This document shows, in pieces, positions 27,391 through 37,257 of a stretch of 64,000 nt of DNA (its first letter is position 1; each line of letters starts with the position of its first letter). Under the pieces are notes generated by a model that worked only from the letters and a program-made list of their open reading frames with translations, was not told where the DNA came from and ran no database searches. The stretch lies in the NCBI GenBank assembly GCA_934307695.1, contig CAKRCS010000005.1:124001-188000 (forward strand). Direction: 5' to 3'. The DNA is from an uncultured Agathobacter sp. GTDB taxonomy: Bacteria; Bacillota; Clostridia; Lachnospirales; Lachnospiraceae. The position numbers were made by a program, and so were the translations under genes.

Positions 27391-29079
27391 ATGCAATTAA
27401 CAGGATCACAGGTTATAATCGAATGCTTAAAAGAGCAGGGCGTAGATACCGTTTTCGGGTATCCGGGCGGTGCAATCTTAAATGTTTACGATGAACTTTA
27501 CAAACACAAGGACGAGATCAAGCATGTACTTACCTCCCATGAGCAGGGAGCAAGCCATGCGGCGGACGGCTATGCGAGAAGCACCGGCAAAGTCGGGGTG
27601 TGTCTTGCAACCAGCGGACCGGGAGCAACCAATCTGGTAACCGGTATCGCGACCGCGTATATGGATTCCGTTCCGATTGTTGCCATCACTTGCAACGTCG
27701 GAGTGCCGCTGCTTGGCAAGGACAGCTTTCAGGAGATTGATATCACCGGAGTGACCATGCCGATCACCAAGCACAATTATATTGTAAAGGACGTAAACCA
27801 GCTTGCCGACATTATCCGCAATGCGTTCAACATCGCGCGGAAAGGCCGTCCGGGTCCGGTTCTTATCGACATTCCGAAGGATGTTACGGCAGCAGTTACC
27901 GAATATACTTACAAGGCACCGGAATATCCGAAGCGTTCTACGGAATATATTACAGAGGAGAGAATCGAGCACGCACTCAAGATGATCGAGGCGGCGAAAA
28001 AGCCATTCGTATTTGTCGGTGGTGGTGCGGTGATTTCCGGAGCAAGCGAAGAACTGAAAAAGTTCGTCTATGCGATCGATGCGCCGGTATGTGATTCTTT
28101 GATGGGAAAGGGCGCATTTGACGGAACAGATGAGCACTATACCGGTATGCTGGGTATGCACGGCACGAAGGCATCCAACCTCGGTGTCAGCGAGTGTGAT
28201 CTTCTCGTTGCAATCGGTGTGCGTTTTTCTGACCGCGTGCTTGGCAATGCGAGCAAGTTTGCGCACCGGGCAAAAATCCTTCAGATCGATATCGATCCGG
28301 CGGAGATCAACAAGAACATCCCGACGGCTGCACATATCATCGGGGATGTCAATGAGGTATTGAAAGCGTTGAATGCAAAGCTTCCGCAGGCGGAGCATGA
28401 AGCATGGCGCAGACATATTGAAGAGTACAAGGAGAAGTTCCCACTTACATACAACAAAGAGGGGCTTAGCGGTCCTTTTGTCATTGAGAAGATCTACGAA
28501 ATGACGAAGGGTGATGCGATCATGGTTACGGAAGTCGGACAGCATCAGATGTGGGCTGCACAGTTCTACAAGTACAAGAATCCACGGACACTTCTTACAT
28601 CCGGCGGTCTTGGAACGATGGGCTATGGACTTGGCGCGGCAATCGGTGCGCAGACGGCGATGCCGGATAAGCAGGTAGTCAATATTGCCGGAGACGGATG
28701 CTTCCGCATGAACATGAATGAGATCGCGACTGCAGCTCGCGAGAAGCTTCCGCTGATCGAGGTCATCATCAACAATCACGTCCTTGGAATGGTACGCCAG
28801 TGGCAGACCTTATTCTACGACCATCACTACTCGGCAACCGTGCTGGATGATGGCGTAGATTATGTAAAGCTTGCCGAGGCGATGGGCGCTGAGAGTGCAA
28901 GAGCACAGTCGCAGGAAGAATTTGAAGAGGCGTTTGCAAGAGCATTAAAGAGCAAAAAGCCGTTTGTAATTGACTGTATCATTGATTCGGATGACAAGGT
29001 ATGGCCGATGGTTGCACCGGGAGCACCGATCAACGAATCGTTTGACGAGGAGGATTACGTCAATACAACTTCTAAATAA
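27391..29079 (+). CDS. ilvB: Acetolactate synthase, large subunit
   Basis: The start is the ATG at 27391 (MQLTGSQ), although a TTG at 27385 lies 5 nt after AGAGGA and could be used. The 562-residue protein has the TPP-binding Glu in TSHEQGASHAADGYAR, the FAD region around GMLGMHGTKASN, and the TPP/Mg motif GDGCFRMNMNEIATAAREKLP. It condenses pyruvate into acetolactate. The regulatory small subunit ilvN is not adjacent and was not found in the window. Confidence 0.95.
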   Translation: MQLTGSQVIIECLKEQGVDTVFGYPGGAILNVYDELYKHKDEIKHVLTSHEQGASHAADGYARSTGKVGVCLATSGPGATNLVTGIATAYMDSVPIVAITCNVGVPLLGKDSFQEIDITGVTMPITKHNYIVKDVNQLADIIRNAFNIARKGRPGPVLIDIPKDVTAAVTEYTYKAPEYPKRSTEYITEERIEHALKMIEAAKKPFVFVGGGAVISGASEELKKFVYAIDAPVCDSLMGKGAFDGTDEHYTGMLGMHGTKASNLGVSECDLLVAIGVRFSDRVLGNASKFAHRAKILQIDIDPAEINKNIPTAAHIIGDVNEVLKALNAKLPQAEHEAWRRHIEEYKEKFPLTYNKEGLSGPFVIEKIYEMTKGDAIMVTEVGQHQMWAAQFYKYKNPRTLLTSGGLGTMGYGLGAAIGAQTAMPDKQVVNIAGDGCFRMNMNEIATAAREKLPLIEVIINNHVLGMVRQWQTLFYDHHYSATVLDDGVDYVKLAEAMGAESARAQSQEEFEEAFARALKSKKPFVIDCIIDSDDKVWPMVAPGAPINESFDEEDYVNTTSK

Positions 29080-29117
29080 TTAGCTGACAAAATAAAACCC
29101 AAGGAGGAAGAAATAAA

Positions 29118-30200
29118 ATGAGCAGAGTTTACAACTTTTCCGCAGGACCGGCGGTATTGCCGGAGGAAGTATTGCAGGAAGCAGCCGATGAAATGATGGA
29201 TTACAGAGGATCGGGCATGTCGGTTATGGAGATGAGCCACAGATCGAAGGTGTATGACAACATCATCAAGGAAGCAGAAGCAGATCTTAGAGAGCTGATG
29301 AACATTCCGGACAATTACAAGGTATTGTTCCTGCAGGGCGGAGCATCCCAGTTCTTTGCCGAAGTGCCGATGAACCTGATGAAGAATAAAAAGGCAGGCT
29401 ACATCATCACCGGTCAGTGGGCAAAGAAGGCTTATCAGGAAGCAAAGATCTACGGAGAGGCTGTGGAACTTGCATCATCGGCAGATGAGACATTTTCTTA
29501 TATCCCGGATTGCTCAGACCTTCCGATCACCGACGATATGGATTATGTGTATATCTGTGAGAATAACACGATCTACGGAACCAAGTTTAAGACGCTCCCG
29601 AACACAAAGGGAAAGACACTTGTTGCCGATGTTTCTTCCTGCTTCTTATCTGAGCCGGTTGATGTGACAAAGTATGGCGTCATTTACGGCGGTGTCCAGA
29701 AGAATGTCGGACCGGCAGGCGTTGTTATCGCGATCATCCGCGAGGATCTGATCACAGATGATGTTCTTCCGGGAACTCCTACCATGTTAAAATGGAAGAC
29801 ACAGGCAGACAATGATTCCCTTTACAATACCCCTCCGTGCTACGGAATCTATATCTGCGGCAAGGTATTTAAGTGGATCAAGAAGATGGGCGGTCTTTCT
29901 GTTATGCAGCAGAAGAACGAGGAGAAGGCGAAGATCCTGTATGATTATCTGGATGAGAGCAAGCTTTTCCACGGAACCGTCCGCAAGGAGGATCGTTCTC
30001 TTATGAACGTTCCGTTTGTTACCGGAAATGAAGAACTGGATGCGAAGTTTGTCAAGGAAGCTACCGCAGCAGGCTTCGTAAACCTCAAGGGACATCGTAC
30101 CGTTGGCGGTATGAGAGCTTCCATCTACAATGCTATGCCGAAAGAAGGCGTTGAGAAGCTGGTTGCTTTCATGAAGAAGTTTGAAGAGGAAAACGCATAA
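29118..30200 (+). CDS. serC: Phosphoserine aminotransferase
   Basis: The 360-residue class V aminotransferase begins RVYNFSAGPAVLPEEVLQEA, has the substrate loop SHRSKVY, GGASQFF, the PLP Lys in IYGGVQKNVGPAG, and a C-terminal HRTVGGMRASIYNA. It converts 3-phosphohydroxypyruvate to phosphoserine. AAGGAGG precedes the start. It is followed by serA, giving a serine module directly after the branched-chain genes. Confidence 0.97.
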   Translation: MSRVYNFSAGPAVLPEEVLQEAADEMMDYRGSGMSVMEMSHRSKVYDNIIKEAEADLRELMNIPDNYKVLFLQGGASQFFAEVPMNLMKNKKAGYIITGQWAKKAYQEAKIYGEAVELASSADETFSYIPDCSDLPITDDMDYVYICENNTIYGTKFKTLPNTKGKTLVADVSSCFLSEPVDVTKYGVIYGGVQKNVGPAGVVIAIIREDLITDDVLPGTPTMLKWKTQADNDSLYNTPPCYGIYICGKVFKWIKKMGGLSVMQQKNEEKAKILYDYLDESKLFHGTVRKEDRSLMNVPFVTGNEELDAKFVKEATAAGFVNLKGHRTVGGMRASIYNAMPKEGVEKLVAFMKKFEEENA

Positions 30201-30242
30201 ATAAGACAATGTTGTCTGGAGTTGAAAGGTGGGAACCTAGTT

Positions 30243-31406
30243 ATGTTTAATTATACTTGTTTAAATCCGATCGCAGGAGTGGGACTTGATCTCTTTTCCG
30301 ACGATTACAAAAAGGTAGAAACTATTGCAGATGCGGATGCCGCACTCGTAAGAAGTGCAGCAATGCATGACATGGAGCTTGGCGATAAGGTGCTGGCAGT
30401 TGCCCGTGCAGGAGCAGGTGTCAACAACATCCCGCTCGACAAGTGCGCAGAGAAAGGTATCGTTGTATTCAATACTCCGGGTGCCAATGCAAACGGCGTA
30501 AAGGAGCTGGTATTTGCAGGAATGCTGTATGCTTCCCGTGATATCGTCGGTGGTATCGACTGGTGCTTAGACAATCAGAACGATGAGAATATCGCAAAGA
30601 CTGCCGAGAAGCAGAAGAAGAACTTCGCAGGAACCGAAATCTCCGGCAAGAAGCTCGGAGTTATCGGACTTGGCGCGATCGGTGTGCTCGTAGCAAACGC
30701 AGCAATCCACATGGGAATGGAAGTGTACGGATATGATCCATATATCTCTGTCAATGCGGCATGGAATTTGAACCGCCAGATCAAGCATGTAACCGATGTC
30801 AACGATATTTACCGTGAGTGCGATTTTATCACGATCCACGTTCCGCTTCTGGACTCTACCAAGAAGATGATAAATGCAGATGCGATCGCTCTGATGAAGC
30901 CGACCGCGATCGTGCTCAACTTCGCAAGAGATCTGCTGGTTGACGAGGAGGCGATGGTCGATGCACTTGCTGCCGGAAAGATCCGCAAGTATGTATCCGA
31001 CTTCCCGAACACAACAACCGTTGGAGCAAAGGGCTGTATCGTAACCCCGCACCTTGGAGCTTCCACAGAAGAGTCCGAGGATAATTGCGCGATCATGGCT
31101 GTCCGCGAGATCCGAGACTACCTGGAGAACGGCAATATTGTTCATTCTGTCAACTTCCCGGACAACAACATGGGTGCATGCACACATGCAGGCCGTGTCG
31201 GCATTCTCCACAAGAATGTAACCGGTATGATCGGACAGTACACCACGATCCTTGGTGCGGAGGGCATCAACGTTGCCGACCTTTCCGACAAGGGCAAGGG
31301 TGATTTCGCGTATGCGATCATCGATGTCGATTCCCCGGTAACGGAGGATGTTGTCGCAAAGCTTTTTGAGATCGACGGAGTGCTCCGCGTGAGAGTGATC
31401 AAATAA
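30243..31406 (+). CDS. serA: D-3-phosphoglycerate dehydrogenase, ACT-domain form
   Basis: The start at 30243 follows AAAGGTGGG; the TTG at 30222 overlaps that site. The 387-residue protein has the catalytic Arg in VARAGAGVNN, the NAD motif GVIGLGAIGVLVANA, and the catalytic His in TPHLGASTEESEDN. It ends in a short ACT domain (VTGMIGQYTTILGAEGINVADL). It oxidises 3-phosphoglycerate in the first step of serine synthesis. The ACT domain suggests serine feedback. Confidence 0.95.
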   Translation: MFNYTCLNPIAGVGLDLFSDDYKKVETIADADAALVRSAAMHDMELGDKVLAVARAGAGVNNIPLDKCAEKGIVVFNTPGANANGVKELVFAGMLYASRDIVGGIDWCLDNQNDENIAKTAEKQKKNFAGTEISGKKLGVIGLGAIGVLVANAAIHMGMEVYGYDPYISVNAAWNLNRQIKHVTDVNDIYRECDFITIHVPLLDSTKKMINADAIALMKPTAIVLNFARDLLVDEEAMVDALAAGKIRKYVSDFPNTTTVGAKGCIVTPHLGASTEESEDNCAIMAVREIRDYLENGNIVHSVNFPDNNMGACTHAGRVGILHKNVTGMIGQYTTILGAEGINVADLSDKGKGDFAYAIIDVDSPVTEDVVAKLFEIDGVLRVRVIK

Positions 31407-31423
31407 TTTTTGAACGAATGAGA

Positions 31424-31453
31424 AGCGTCATATCGTAGGGTATGGCGCTTTTT
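31424..31453 (+). terminator. Terminator after serA
   Basis: AGCGTCATA (31424-31432) pairs with TATGGCGCT (31441-31449) through one G-T pair, followed by five T. It may be partial, because the DUF1015 gene starts only 17 nt later with no clear promoter. Confidence 0.8.
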
Positions 31454-31469
31454 CTGAAAGGAGAAGATT

Positions 31470-32741
31470 ATGGTAACAGTTAAACCGTTTCAGTGTGTAC
31501 GACCGGCAGTGGGGATGGCGGAGAAAATCGCCGCTTTGCCGTATGATGTGTACAACCGTGAGGAAGCAAAAGAAGTTGTAAAGAGGAATCCACAGTCATT
31601 CCTGGCAATCGACCGCGCGGAGACGCAGTTTGGGGATGAGGTTGACACCTACGATCCGTGTGTATATGAGAAAGCGGCATCCATGCTGCAGGAATGGATT
31701 CAAAAGGGCGCCTTTATCAAGGACGAGCAGGAGTGCTACTATATTTATTCTTTGACGATGAATGGCAGGACGCAAAGCGGAATCGTCGGATGCGCATCGA
31801 TTGATGATTATGAGAATGGGATTATAAAAAAGCATGAGAATACAAGAGCGGACAAGGAGCTTGACCGCATTCATCATGTGGATACCTGCAGCGCGCAGAC
31901 CGGCCCGATTTTTCTTGCATATCGGAATAACGAGCAGATGCGCAAGGTGACCGGGGAGGTATTGCAGGAGCAGAAGGAGCAGCCGCTCTACGATTTCTGC
32001 GCGGAGGATGGCATCCGGCATACGGTATACCGCATTGCAGATCCAAAGCAGATCGAACAGATCAGGAGTGGATTTGCGGCGATGGAAGCCGTGTATATTG
32101 CGGATGGGCATCACAGGGCAGCTTCCGCTGTAAAGGTGGGACAGAAGCGGCGCGCCGAGCATGCGGGCTATGACGGAACGGAAGAATTTAATTATTTTCT
32201 GTCGGTTCTGTTCCCGGATGACGAGCTTATGATCATGGATTATAACCGCGTTGTAAAGGACTTGAACGGGATGACGGAAGAGGAGTTCTTACATAAAATG
32301 CAGGAGCTGTTTGACGTTTCGGAAGTAAAGGGGACAATGGGAAAATTAGATCCGGCTGCCAATTACATAAGCCCGGTTCAAAAAGGACAGTTTTCCATGT
32401 ATCTTGACAAAAAATGGTATCGCTGTCAGATGCGCCCGCAGGATATTCCGGACGATCCGGTTGAGGGACTGGATGTTTCTGTGCTGCAGAACCGCCTGCT
32501 AGATCCGGTGCTTGGAATCAAAGATCCAAAGACGGACAAGCGGATTGATTTTGTCGGAGGAATCCGCGGCTTGGCAGAATTGGAGCGCAGATGCAATACG
32601 GATTGCAAAGTCGCATTTGCCATGTATCCGACAGCAATCGCAGAACTATTTGCCGTGGCGGATGCCGGACGACTGATGCCACCGAAGTCTACCTGGTTTG
32701 AGCCGAAGCTTCGCAGCGGATTATTTATACATGAAATATAA
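31470..32741 (+). CDS. DUF1015 family protein
   Basis: The 423-residue protein has the DUF1015 N-terminus (VKPFQCVRPAVGMAEKIAALPYDVYN), VYIADGHHRAASAV in the middle and a C-terminal VGGIRGLAELERR, all typical of the family. The biochemical role is not settled. These genes repeatedly sit next to serA/serC in Firmicutes, as here, which suggests a link to serine or phosphoglycerate metabolism. AAAGGAGA precedes the start. Confidence 0.9.
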   Translation: MVTVKPFQCVRPAVGMAEKIAALPYDVYNREEAKEVVKRNPQSFLAIDRAETQFGDEVDTYDPCVYEKAASMLQEWIQKGAFIKDEQECYYIYSLTMNGRTQSGIVGCASIDDYENGIIKKHENTRADKELDRIHHVDTCSAQTGPIFLAYRNNEQMRKVTGEVLQEQKEQPLYDFCAEDGIRHTVYRIADPKQIEQIRSGFAAMEAVYIADGHHRAASAVKVGQKRRAEHAGYDGTEEFNYFLSVLFPDDELMIMDYNRVVKDLNGMTEEEFLHKMQELFDVSEVKGTMGKLDPAANYISPVQKGQFSMYLDKKWYRCQMRPQDIPDDPVEGLDVSVLQNRLLDPVLGIKDPKTDKRIDFVGGIRGLAELERRCNTDCKVAFAMYPTAIAELFAVADAGRLMPPKSTWFEPKLRSGLFIHEI

Positions 32742-32744
32742 GGG

Positions 32745-33659
32745 ATGGATAGAAAGATGAGATTTGGACTTTTGACAGAGGCTGGTACAGAGATTTTTTC
32801 AATGACAGAGGCGGAGGAAGTGCTAAACGATGTGACGAAAAATCCCGGCATCCTAAAGACATATTTTCAGGATAAGCTGCCGGAGGTGATCAGCTTCCTC
32901 ATCAAGGTGGCAATCGCACTTTTGATCTTCTGGATTGGAACAAGGATCATAAAGGCTGTTGTCAAGCTGATCCGCAGATCAATGGAGCGGCACGGAACAG
33001 AGGTCGGCGTTACCTCTTTCCTATGCACACTGATCCATTATGCGCTGGACTTTGTTCTGGTTATGTTTATTTTGAGCGGATTTGGTTTATCAGGAACGAT
33101 CGTTGCTGTGCTTGGATCGGCAGGACTTACGGTTGGTCTTGCGCTGCAGGGCAGCCTGTCCAATTTTGCAGGAGGCGTGCTGATCATTCTCTTAAAGCCG
33201 TTTGTGGTCGGGGACTACATCATAGATTCCGCGAGCGGTAAGGAGGGAACGGTTGCGGAGGTGTCCGTATTCTATACGAGATTGCTTACCATCGACAACA
33301 AGATGATCAATATCCCGAATGGCACGCTGTCCAATGCAACCATCACCAATGTGTCAAGGATGGAAAACAGGAGGGTGGATCTGGTGATCGGTGTGGCATA
33401 CGAGTCCGACCTTTCCAAGGTCAAGGCAGTCCTTGAAAACATCGCCCGCACGGACGAAGCCGTCATGCAGGATGAGCCGATCGATGTGTTTGTGGATGAG
33501 CTTGCCGATTCGAGCATCCATATGGGCTTGCGCGTCTGGGTAAAAAATGCCGACTACTGGACGACCAGGTGGCGTTTGCAGGAGCGCATCAAGAACGCGT
33601 TTGATGAGCATAATATCTCGATCCCGTTCCCACAGGTGGAAATCAATATGAAGCAGTGA
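32745..33659 (+). CDS. mscS: MscS-family mechanosensitive ion channel
   Basis: The 304-residue protein has three membrane helices (about 48-70, 90-115 and 120-150). The pore helix region reads VLGSAGLTVGLALQGSLSNFAGGVL, close to the MscS TM3 signature. The beta domain follows (GDYIIDSASGKEGTVAEV, IPNGTLSNATITN). It releases solutes on hypo-osmotic shock. It starts 3 nt after the DUF1015 stop; a second ATG at 32757 is better spaced from AAGGG and may be the true start. Confidence 0.92.
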   Translation: MDRKMRFGLLTEAGTEIFSMTEAEEVLNDVTKNPGILKTYFQDKLPEVISFLIKVAIALLIFWIGTRIIKAVVKLIRRSMERHGTEVGVTSFLCTLIHYALDFVLVMFILSGFGLSGTIVAVLGSAGLTVGLALQGSLSNFAGGVLIILLKPFVVGDYIIDSASGKEGTVAEVSVFYTRLLTIDNKMINIPNGTLSNATITNVSRMENRRVDLVIGVAYESDLSKVKAVLENIARTDEAVMQDEPIDVFVDELADSSIHMGLRVWVKNADYWTTRWRLQERIKNAFDEHNISIPFPQVEINMKQ

Positions 33660-33667
33660 GGGAAATG

Positions 33668-33698
33668 CCCGCGCTTCCTTAACAGGAGGCGCGGGTTT
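33668..33698 (+). terminator. Terminator after mscS
   Basis: CCCGCGC (33668-33674) pairs with GCGCGGG (33689-33695), followed by TTTG. The stem is strong but the T-run is short. Confidence 0.7.
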
Positions 33699-33837
33699 GC
33701 TGATCGAGGGAATAGCGGCAGAACTTTCCGGGATAGCAGTTATTCCTATGCAAATTGGAGCAGTATCGTTCCTGTTGTTCCTATTGATCCGGGGTGTGGG
33801 AGTATTGTGGAGAAAAATTACACCAAAAACCCTATAA
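33697..33837 (+). CDS. Possible small membrane peptide
   Basis: A 46-codon frame starting with TTG lies 7 nt after a GGAGG that is part of the mscS terminator. It would encode a hydrophobic peptide with a plausible membrane helix (AVSFLLFLLIRGVGVLW) and a basic end (RKITPKTL). Little else lies in the 290-bp gap before the cold-shock gene except that gene's promoter. The frame could be chance. Confidence 0.2.
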   Translation: MLIEGIAAELSGIAVIPMQIGAVSFLLFLLIRGVGVLWRKITPKTL

Positions 33838-33864
33838 AATAGCGCTTTTTCACTGCTTGAACTG

Positions 33865-33915
33865 TTGACAAATGGTTCTTCTTGTGATAGTTTCAATTTA
33901 TCGACAATAGTGTCG
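33865..33915 (+). promoter_or_regulatory. Promoter and leader hairpin of the cold-shock gene
   Basis: TTGACA (33865-33870), a 17-bp spacer and TAGTTT (33888-33893). A small CGACA/TGTCG hairpin (33902-33915) lies at the start of the roughly 50-nt leader, where cold-shock mRNAs often carry thermosensitive structure. Confidence 0.6.
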
Positions 33916-33949
33916 TGGATCTATAAGTATTCAGGAGGTTTTTAGAGTT

Positions 33950-34153
33950 ATGCAGCAGGGAACAGTAAAGTGGTTTAACGCAAAGAAGGGTTACGGATTT
34001 ATCTCAGATGAAGCTGGAAACGATGTGTTTGTACATTTTTCTGCTTTGAACATGGATGGATTCAAGGAGCTTAAGGACGGCGAGAAGGTTGAGTTTGAAG
34101 TCGTTGACGGCGAGAAGGGACCACAGGCAGCAAACGTATCACGTTTGGCTTAG
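33950..34153 (+). CDS. csp: Cold-shock domain protein
   Basis: The 67-residue protein is a single cold-shock domain with RNP1 (KKGYGFISD) and RNP2 (DVFVHFSAL). It binds single-stranded RNA as an RNA chaperone. CAGGAGG precedes the start. It is monocistronic with its own promoter and terminator. Confidence 0.97.
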   Translation: MQQGTVKWFNAKKGYGFISDEAGNDVFVHFSALNMDGFKELKDGEKVEFEVVDGEKGPQAANVSRLA

Positions 34154-34189
34154 TCCAAAGCCGCATAGAGCGGTACAATAATGACAGCA

Positions 34190-34232
34190 AAAGAGACAAT
34201 CGGTTATGCATTGACCGCTTGTCTCTTTTTTA
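34190..34232 (+). terminator. Terminator after the cold-shock gene
   Basis: AAAGAGACAA (34190-34199) pairs with TTGTCTCTTT (34219-34228), with an inner CGGT/ACCG extension and a closing T-run. Confidence 0.93.
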
Positions 34233-34306
34233 CTTTTCAAATACCACATTTTGGGCTATACTATTACCATATTGTGTCAAAATGACAAAGAGTAGGAGAA
34301 ACAAGC

Positions 34307-37228
34307 ATGAGTATTTATGATCTGAAGGCATATGAAGTGTTGGAGGATCGCGAGGTAAGAGATGTCAAATCCCGCGGTTATATTTTACGGCATAAGAAGA
34401 GTGGGGCAAGAGTTGCGATCCTGTCCAACGATGATGACAATAAGGTATTCTATATCGGGTTCCGGACAACACCGCAGGATGAGACCGGTGTGCCGCACAT
34501 CATCGAGCATACCGTTCTTTGCGGTTCGGATAAGTTCCCGTTAAAGGATCCGTTTGTAGAGCTGGTAAAGGGTTCACTGAATACGTTCTTAAATGCGATG
34601 ACGTATCCGGACAAGACTATGTACCCGATCGCAAGCTGCAACGATCAGGACTATAAGAACCTGATGGATGTTTACATGGACGCTGTTTTTCATCCGAACA
34701 TCACCAAGTACGAGGAAATCTTCAAGCAGGAGGGCTGGCACTACGAGCTTGAGAGCGAGGATGCTCCGCTTACGATCAACGGTGTTGTATACAATGAGAT
34801 GAAGGGGGCATATTCTTCGCCGGAGGAGGTGCTTGCAAATTATATTTTCAAGTCACTTTTCCCGGACAACACTTACAGCCAAAATTCCGGCGGTAATCCG
34901 GCATATATTCCGACACTGACCTATCAGGAGTATCTGGCATTTTACCACAAGTATTATCATCCGGTGAACTCTTACATTTATCTGTACGGCAATATGGATA
35001 TCGAGGAGCGCCTTACATGGATGGATGAGGAGTATTTGAGCAAGTACGAGCAGATCGAGGTGGAGTCTGATATCCCAATGCAGAAGCCATTCGATAAGCC
35101 GAAGGATGTGGTTGCGGATTATTCGATCGCATCGGATGACCCGGAGGAGAACCAGACCTATCTTTCTTACAACCGTGTCATTGGCGAGTCTACTGATCCG
35201 GTATTGTACCGCGCATTCGATGTACTTGATTACGCGCTGTTCAGCGCGCCGGGAGCACCGGTCCGTCAGGCACTGATCGATGCGGGAATCGGTGATGATG
35301 TGTCCGGCTCCTTCGAGAGCGGCGTCAAGCAGCCGGTATTTTCCGTTATGGCAAAAAATGCAAACGCTTCCGACAAGGAGCGCTTTGAGCAGATCATCCG
35401 TGGGACACTGGAGAAGCTGGTAACGGACGGAATCAACAAGGATGCGCTTTTGGCAGGAATCAACAGTGCAGAGTTCCGTTTCCGCGAGGCTGATTTCGGA
35501 CAGTTTCCGAAGGGACTTTTATATGGACTTACCTGTATGGACAGCTGGCTGTTTGATGACAGAAAGCCGTTTATCCATCTGGAGTGCTTAGATACCTTTG
35601 CATTTTTGAAGGAGCAGGTAAAGACCAACTATTTTGAGGAGCTGGTAAAGAAATATCTCCTCGACAACACACACGGATCAATGGTCATGATCGTGCCGAA
35701 GCGCAACAAGAATACCGAGGAAGAAAATGCGCTCAAGGAAAAGCTTGCACAGTACAAGGCAAGCCTCTCCAAGGAGGAGCTGGCACAGCTTGTCGCAGAT
35801 ACTAAGAGCCTGAAGGCATATCAGGAGGAGCCGACTTCAGAGGAGGATATGAAGAAGATCCCGATGCTTTCCAGAAGCGATATGAAGAAGGAAGCAATGC
35901 CGTTCTCCAACGAGGAGACAACACTTGCGGGGACAAAGGTTGTCCTGCATGATGTGGATGCAAACGGAATCGACTATATCGACTTTTTGTTTGAGGCGAA
36001 GGATGTTGCGGCAGAGGATATCGGGTATATGGCATTTTTATCCGGCGTGCTCGGCTATGTGGATACCAAGTCCTACAAGTTTGCGGATCTTTCCAATGCA
36101 ATCAACATCTACACCGGCGGAATCAATACCGGGGCGAGTGTGTACCCGAATGTGAAGAAGCAGGATGTGATCGAGGTCAAGTATGAGGTCAAGATCAAAG
36201 TCCTTGAGGAGAATTTAAAGGATGCGATGAATCTGTTCAACGAGATCATCCATTCTTCTGACTTTACCGACATCAAGCGTCTGACCGAGATCACTGCACA
36301 GACCAAGGCAAGATTGCAGTCTACCCTGAGCGGAACCGGTCATCGCGTGTCAACGATGCGTGCAATGTCATACTTCTCCAAGTATGCATATTATCAGGAT
36401 GCAATGTACGGCGTGGAGTTCTACCGCGTGATCTGCGAGATCGAGAAGCTGTTAAAGGATGATCCGCAGAAGCTGGTTGCAAAATTAAAAGAGCTTTCCG
36501 ACAAGCTTTTTGCAAAGAATCGTCTCATCGTAAGCTTTACTGCAAGCCGCGCAAGCTACGAGAAGGCAGCAGGTGAGCTTGCGGCTGCGATCAATCTGTT
36601 AAATGATAAGTCCGCTGTTGGAAAAGAAGCCGAGCTTCCGCTTACGAAGAAGAATGAGGGCTTTACGGATGCGTCACAGATCCAGTATGTTGCGCGTGCG
36701 GGAAGCTTTACGAAGCATGGACTTGCTTATCACGGTGCATTAAAAGTCCTTCGTCTGATCCTTGAGTATGATTACATGTGGATCAATATCCGTGTAAAGG
36801 GTGGTGCATACGGATGTATGGCTGCATTCCTGCGCACCGGAGAGACGTATTTTGTTTCTTACCGCGATCCGAACCTTGCCAAGACCAACGAGGTCTATGA
36901 GGGCATCCCGGAGTATGTAAAGAACTTTGATCCGGATGAGCGCGATATGACCAAGTATATCATCGGAACGTTCGGAAGCCTTGACACACCGCTCAACCCG
37001 GAGGCAAAGGGCTCAAGATCGATGGCTGCATATCTGGAGGATCTTACCTTTGAGGATGTACAGAGAGAGCGTGATGAGATCCTTGCTGCGACGAAGGAGG
37101 ATATCCGCGCACTTGCAGACCGCATCGAGGCAGTTCTTTCCGACGGCAATCTCTGCGTCATTGGCAATGAGAACATGATCCGCGAGGCAGCCGGTATGTT
37201 TGACAAGATCGAGAAGCTGTACGTTTAA
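34307..37228 (+). CDS. M16C family zinc metallopeptidase (PreP/insulinase-like)
   Basis: The 973-residue protein has the inverted zinc motif HIIEH (residues 64-68), then LNAMTYPDKTMYPIASCN. A conserved Glu in NEMKGAYSSPEEV and a C-terminal M16C associated domain (VKGGAYGCMAAFLRTGETYFVSYRDPN) follow. No signal peptide is visible, so it is probably cytoplasmic, degrading peptides in a closed chamber. AGGAG precedes the start. It is 29 nt before era. Confidence 0.94.
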   Translation: MSIYDLKAYEVLEDREVRDVKSRGYILRHKKSGARVAILSNDDDNKVFYIGFRTTPQDETGVPHIIEHTVLCGSDKFPLKDPFVELVKGSLNTFLNAMTYPDKTMYPIASCNDQDYKNLMDVYMDAVFHPNITKYEEIFKQEGWHYELESEDAPLTINGVVYNEMKGAYSSPEEVLANYIFKSLFPDNTYSQNSGGNPAYIPTLTYQEYLAFYHKYYHPVNSYIYLYGNMDIEERLTWMDEEYLSKYEQIEVESDIPMQKPFDKPKDVVADYSIASDDPEENQTYLSYNRVIGESTDPVLYRAFDVLDYALFSAPGAPVRQALIDAGIGDDVSGSFESGVKQPVFSVMAKNANASDKERFEQIIRGTLEKLVTDGINKDALLAGINSAEFRFREADFGQFPKGLLYGLTCMDSWLFDDRKPFIHLECLDTFAFLKEQVKTNYFEELVKKYLLDNTHGSMVMIVPKRNKNTEEENALKEKLAQYKASLSKEELAQLVADTKSLKAYQEEPTSEEDMKKIPMLSRSDMKKEAMPFSNEETTLAGTKVVLHDVDANGIDYIDFLFEAKDVAAEDIGYMAFLSGVLGYVDTKSYKFADLSNAINIYTGGINTGASVYPNVKKQDVIEVKYEVKIKVLEENLKDAMNLFNEIIHSSDFTDIKRLTEITAQTKARLQSTLSGTGHRVSTMRAMSYFSKYAYYQDAMYGVEFYRVICEIEKLLKDDPQKLVAKLKELSDKLFAKNRLIVSFTASRASYEKAAGELAAAINLLNDKSAVGKEAELPLTKKNEGFTDASQIQYVARAGSFTKHGLAYHGALKVLRLILEYDYMWINIRVKGGAYGCMAAFLRTGETYFVSYRDPNLAKTNEVYEGIPEYVKNFDPDERDMTKYIIGTFGSLDTPLNPEAKGSRSMAAYLEDLTFEDVQRERDEILAATKEDIRALADRIEAVLSDGNLCVIGNENMIREAAGMFDKIEKLYV

Positions 37229-37257
37229 TTAAGATAGAAGATAACAGAGGAAAAAGA

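Noticed and set aside
27478..28779. 433-codon open frame on the - strand opposite ilvB
   Set aside because: It mirrors the codon structure of ilvB, has no ribosome site, and its translation is rich in Cys/His/Arg without known motifs. It is an antisense shadow.
33354..33896. 180-codon frame on the - strand across the mscS end and the cold-shock promoter
   Set aside because: It runs through the mscS terminator and the cold-shock promoter and has no ribosome site or recognisable domain.
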